Assembly (NCBI GenBank): GCA_965603355.1
Contig: CBFDCQ010000052.1
Location: 1 to 23,395, forward strand
Source of the DNA: CBFDCQ01 sp965603355
GTDB taxonomy: Bacteria > Hydrogenedentota > CAZGCA01 > CBFDCQ01
Reading direction: 5' to 3'
Length of the DNA stretch: 23,395 nucleotides
Shown: positions 23,059 to 23,395 of the stretch, in pieces
How the letters are laid out: the number at the start of each line of letters is the position of its first letter
How positions within the stretch are numbered: position 1 is the stretch's first letter
Notes under the pieces: generated by a model
Seen by the model: the letters and a program-made list of their open reading frames with translations, nothing else
What the model was told of the DNA's origin: nothing
Database searches by the model: none
Translations under genes and position numbers: made by a program

Positions 23059-23082
23059 TGCCGCTTCCACCTTGCTAACATA

Positions 23083-23111
23083 AGTCTATCACGGCACAGC
23101 ATTTTCGTCAA
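23083..23111 (-). promoter_or_regulatory. Promoter of the pseudopilin gene
   Basis: On the minus strand TTGACG (23111-23106), exactly 17 bases, then TAGACT (23088-23083) preceded by TGA (extended -10). The -10 box is identical to that of the structured-RNA promoter at 320-348. Transcription would start near 23076, with the ribosome site almost at the 5' end, so the leader is under 20 bases. Confidence 0.68.
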
Positions 23112-23146
23112 TGAATTTTTTCCGTTCCATGGCACCTTGAGCGCAA

Positions 23147-23341
23147 TTAGTGCAAGAAATCCTCGAACTCTGCGAAAAAGAACGCGGTTCGTGCTAGAAA
23201 AGGCTGTGATCCGCTCCCGGCACGCGGAGCAGCCATCTCGATTTGAGCGATCAGGTTCTGTATCGCCGCCGCCTGATCGCCCATGCCGGACATCACGAGG
23301 TCGGCGTGGTCCCGGGTTACGTCGTCCGCACGGGCGAAATG
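23147..23341 (-). pseudogene. Possible 3' remnant of a gene truncated by the element at the window edge
   Basis: On the minus strand an open frame of 64 codons ends at TAA (23149-23147). Its upstream end runs directly into the putative insertion-sequence end, where an in-frame TGA (23347-23345) closes it. The peptide includes RDHADLVMSGMGDQAAAIQN and a terminal AFFFAEFEDFLH, helical and protein-like in composition. There is no good start codon with a ribosome site; the first in-frame candidates are GTG and ATG about 16 codons in. It could be the tail of a gene cut by transposition, or a chance frame. The family is not recognised. Confidence 0.3.
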
Positions 23342-23342
23342 C

Positions 23343-23395
23343 TGTCAAGACTCTTTAGAAATGTCCTCTATGTTAACGCATTAGAAATGTCCTCC
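23343..23395. mobile_element. Putative end of an insertion sequence (IS21/IS481-like), cut by the window edge
   Basis: The last 53 bases begin TGTCAAGA and contain two exact 14-bp direct copies of TTAGAAATGTCCTC (23355-23368 and 23381-23394), spaced 26 bases apart. A 5'-TGT end followed by short repeated transposase-binding sites just inside the terminus is the pattern of IS21- and IS481-type elements. AT content rises here relative to the flanking DNA. No transposase is visible, because the window ends. Confidence 0.45.

Noticed and set aside
23017..23358. 113-codon plus-strand frame crossing the pseudopilin start
   Set aside because: It overlaps the prepilin leader and promoter on the other strand, is Arg/Pro-rich and ends inside the putative element.

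Overview
The window looks like a chromosomal segment of an uncultured, Gram-negative-type bacterium with moderately GC-rich DNA. It carries housekeeping genes (ileS, lspA, lgt, ftsA, ftsZ, a family 4 uracil-DNA glycosylase), type IV pilus or pseudopilin components, a lipoprotein-dependent metal-chelate/cobalamin importer and a Tat-exported enzyme. The gene order ileS - DksA/TraR - lspA - lgt, the 'YIGPGAG' membrane-anchored AlkP-superfamily enzyme, the HEAT-repeat protein with a pilin-like front end and the rich intergenic hairpins suggest a candidate-phylum lineage around Omnitrophota, other PVC-like groups or similar deep-subsurface phyla. That placement is inference from gene content only. 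No tRNA, rRNA or CRISPR array was seen.

Layout. Positions 1-119 hold the 5' end of a minus-strand membrane-protein gene. Just upstream of it (169-348) is a consensus promoter followed by a highly structured RNA of about 145 nt. A HEAT-repeat protein (423-1994, minus) and a type 4 uracil-DNA glycosylase (2118-2813, minus) follow. A gene-free stretch (2814-3274) holds a cluster of five GC-rich palindromes. A three-gene plus-strand ABC importer operon (3275-6528: binding lipoprotein, FecCD permease, ATPase with an extra C-terminal domain) ends tail-to-tail, with overlap, on a minus-strand operon ileS - DksA/TraR - lspA - lgt (11082 down to 6497). A divergent promoter region (11083-11339) then drives ftsA - ftsZ - pilT - radical SAM/B12 protein on the plus strand (11340-16430).

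The right part holds two paralogous AlkP-superfamily phosphodiesterase-like proteins that face each other. One (16505-18526, plus) has a Tat signal and its own consensus promoter. The other (19654-21804, minus) is membrane-anchored and heads a tight operon with a 63-residue ribbon-helix-helix-like protein and a three-helix membrane protein. The last gene is a type II secretion/type IV pilus-like pseudopilin (22072-23058, minus) with a textbook promoter. At the right edge, two direct repeats and a 5'-TGT end beside a truncated reading frame look like the tip of an insertion sequence that broke a gene.

The genes fall into functional groups. LspA and Lgt process lipoproteins such as the ABC binding protein encoded next door. 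FtsA and FtsZ start septation and share a transcript with the twitching ATPase PilT. Pilin-like proteins recur (the pseudopilin, the HEAT protein's front domain, PilT). The best candidate for an undescribed system is the phosphodiesterase - RHH-like - membrane protein operon with its Tat-exported paralogue. The best candidate for an undescribed RNA is the structured transcript at 169-313.
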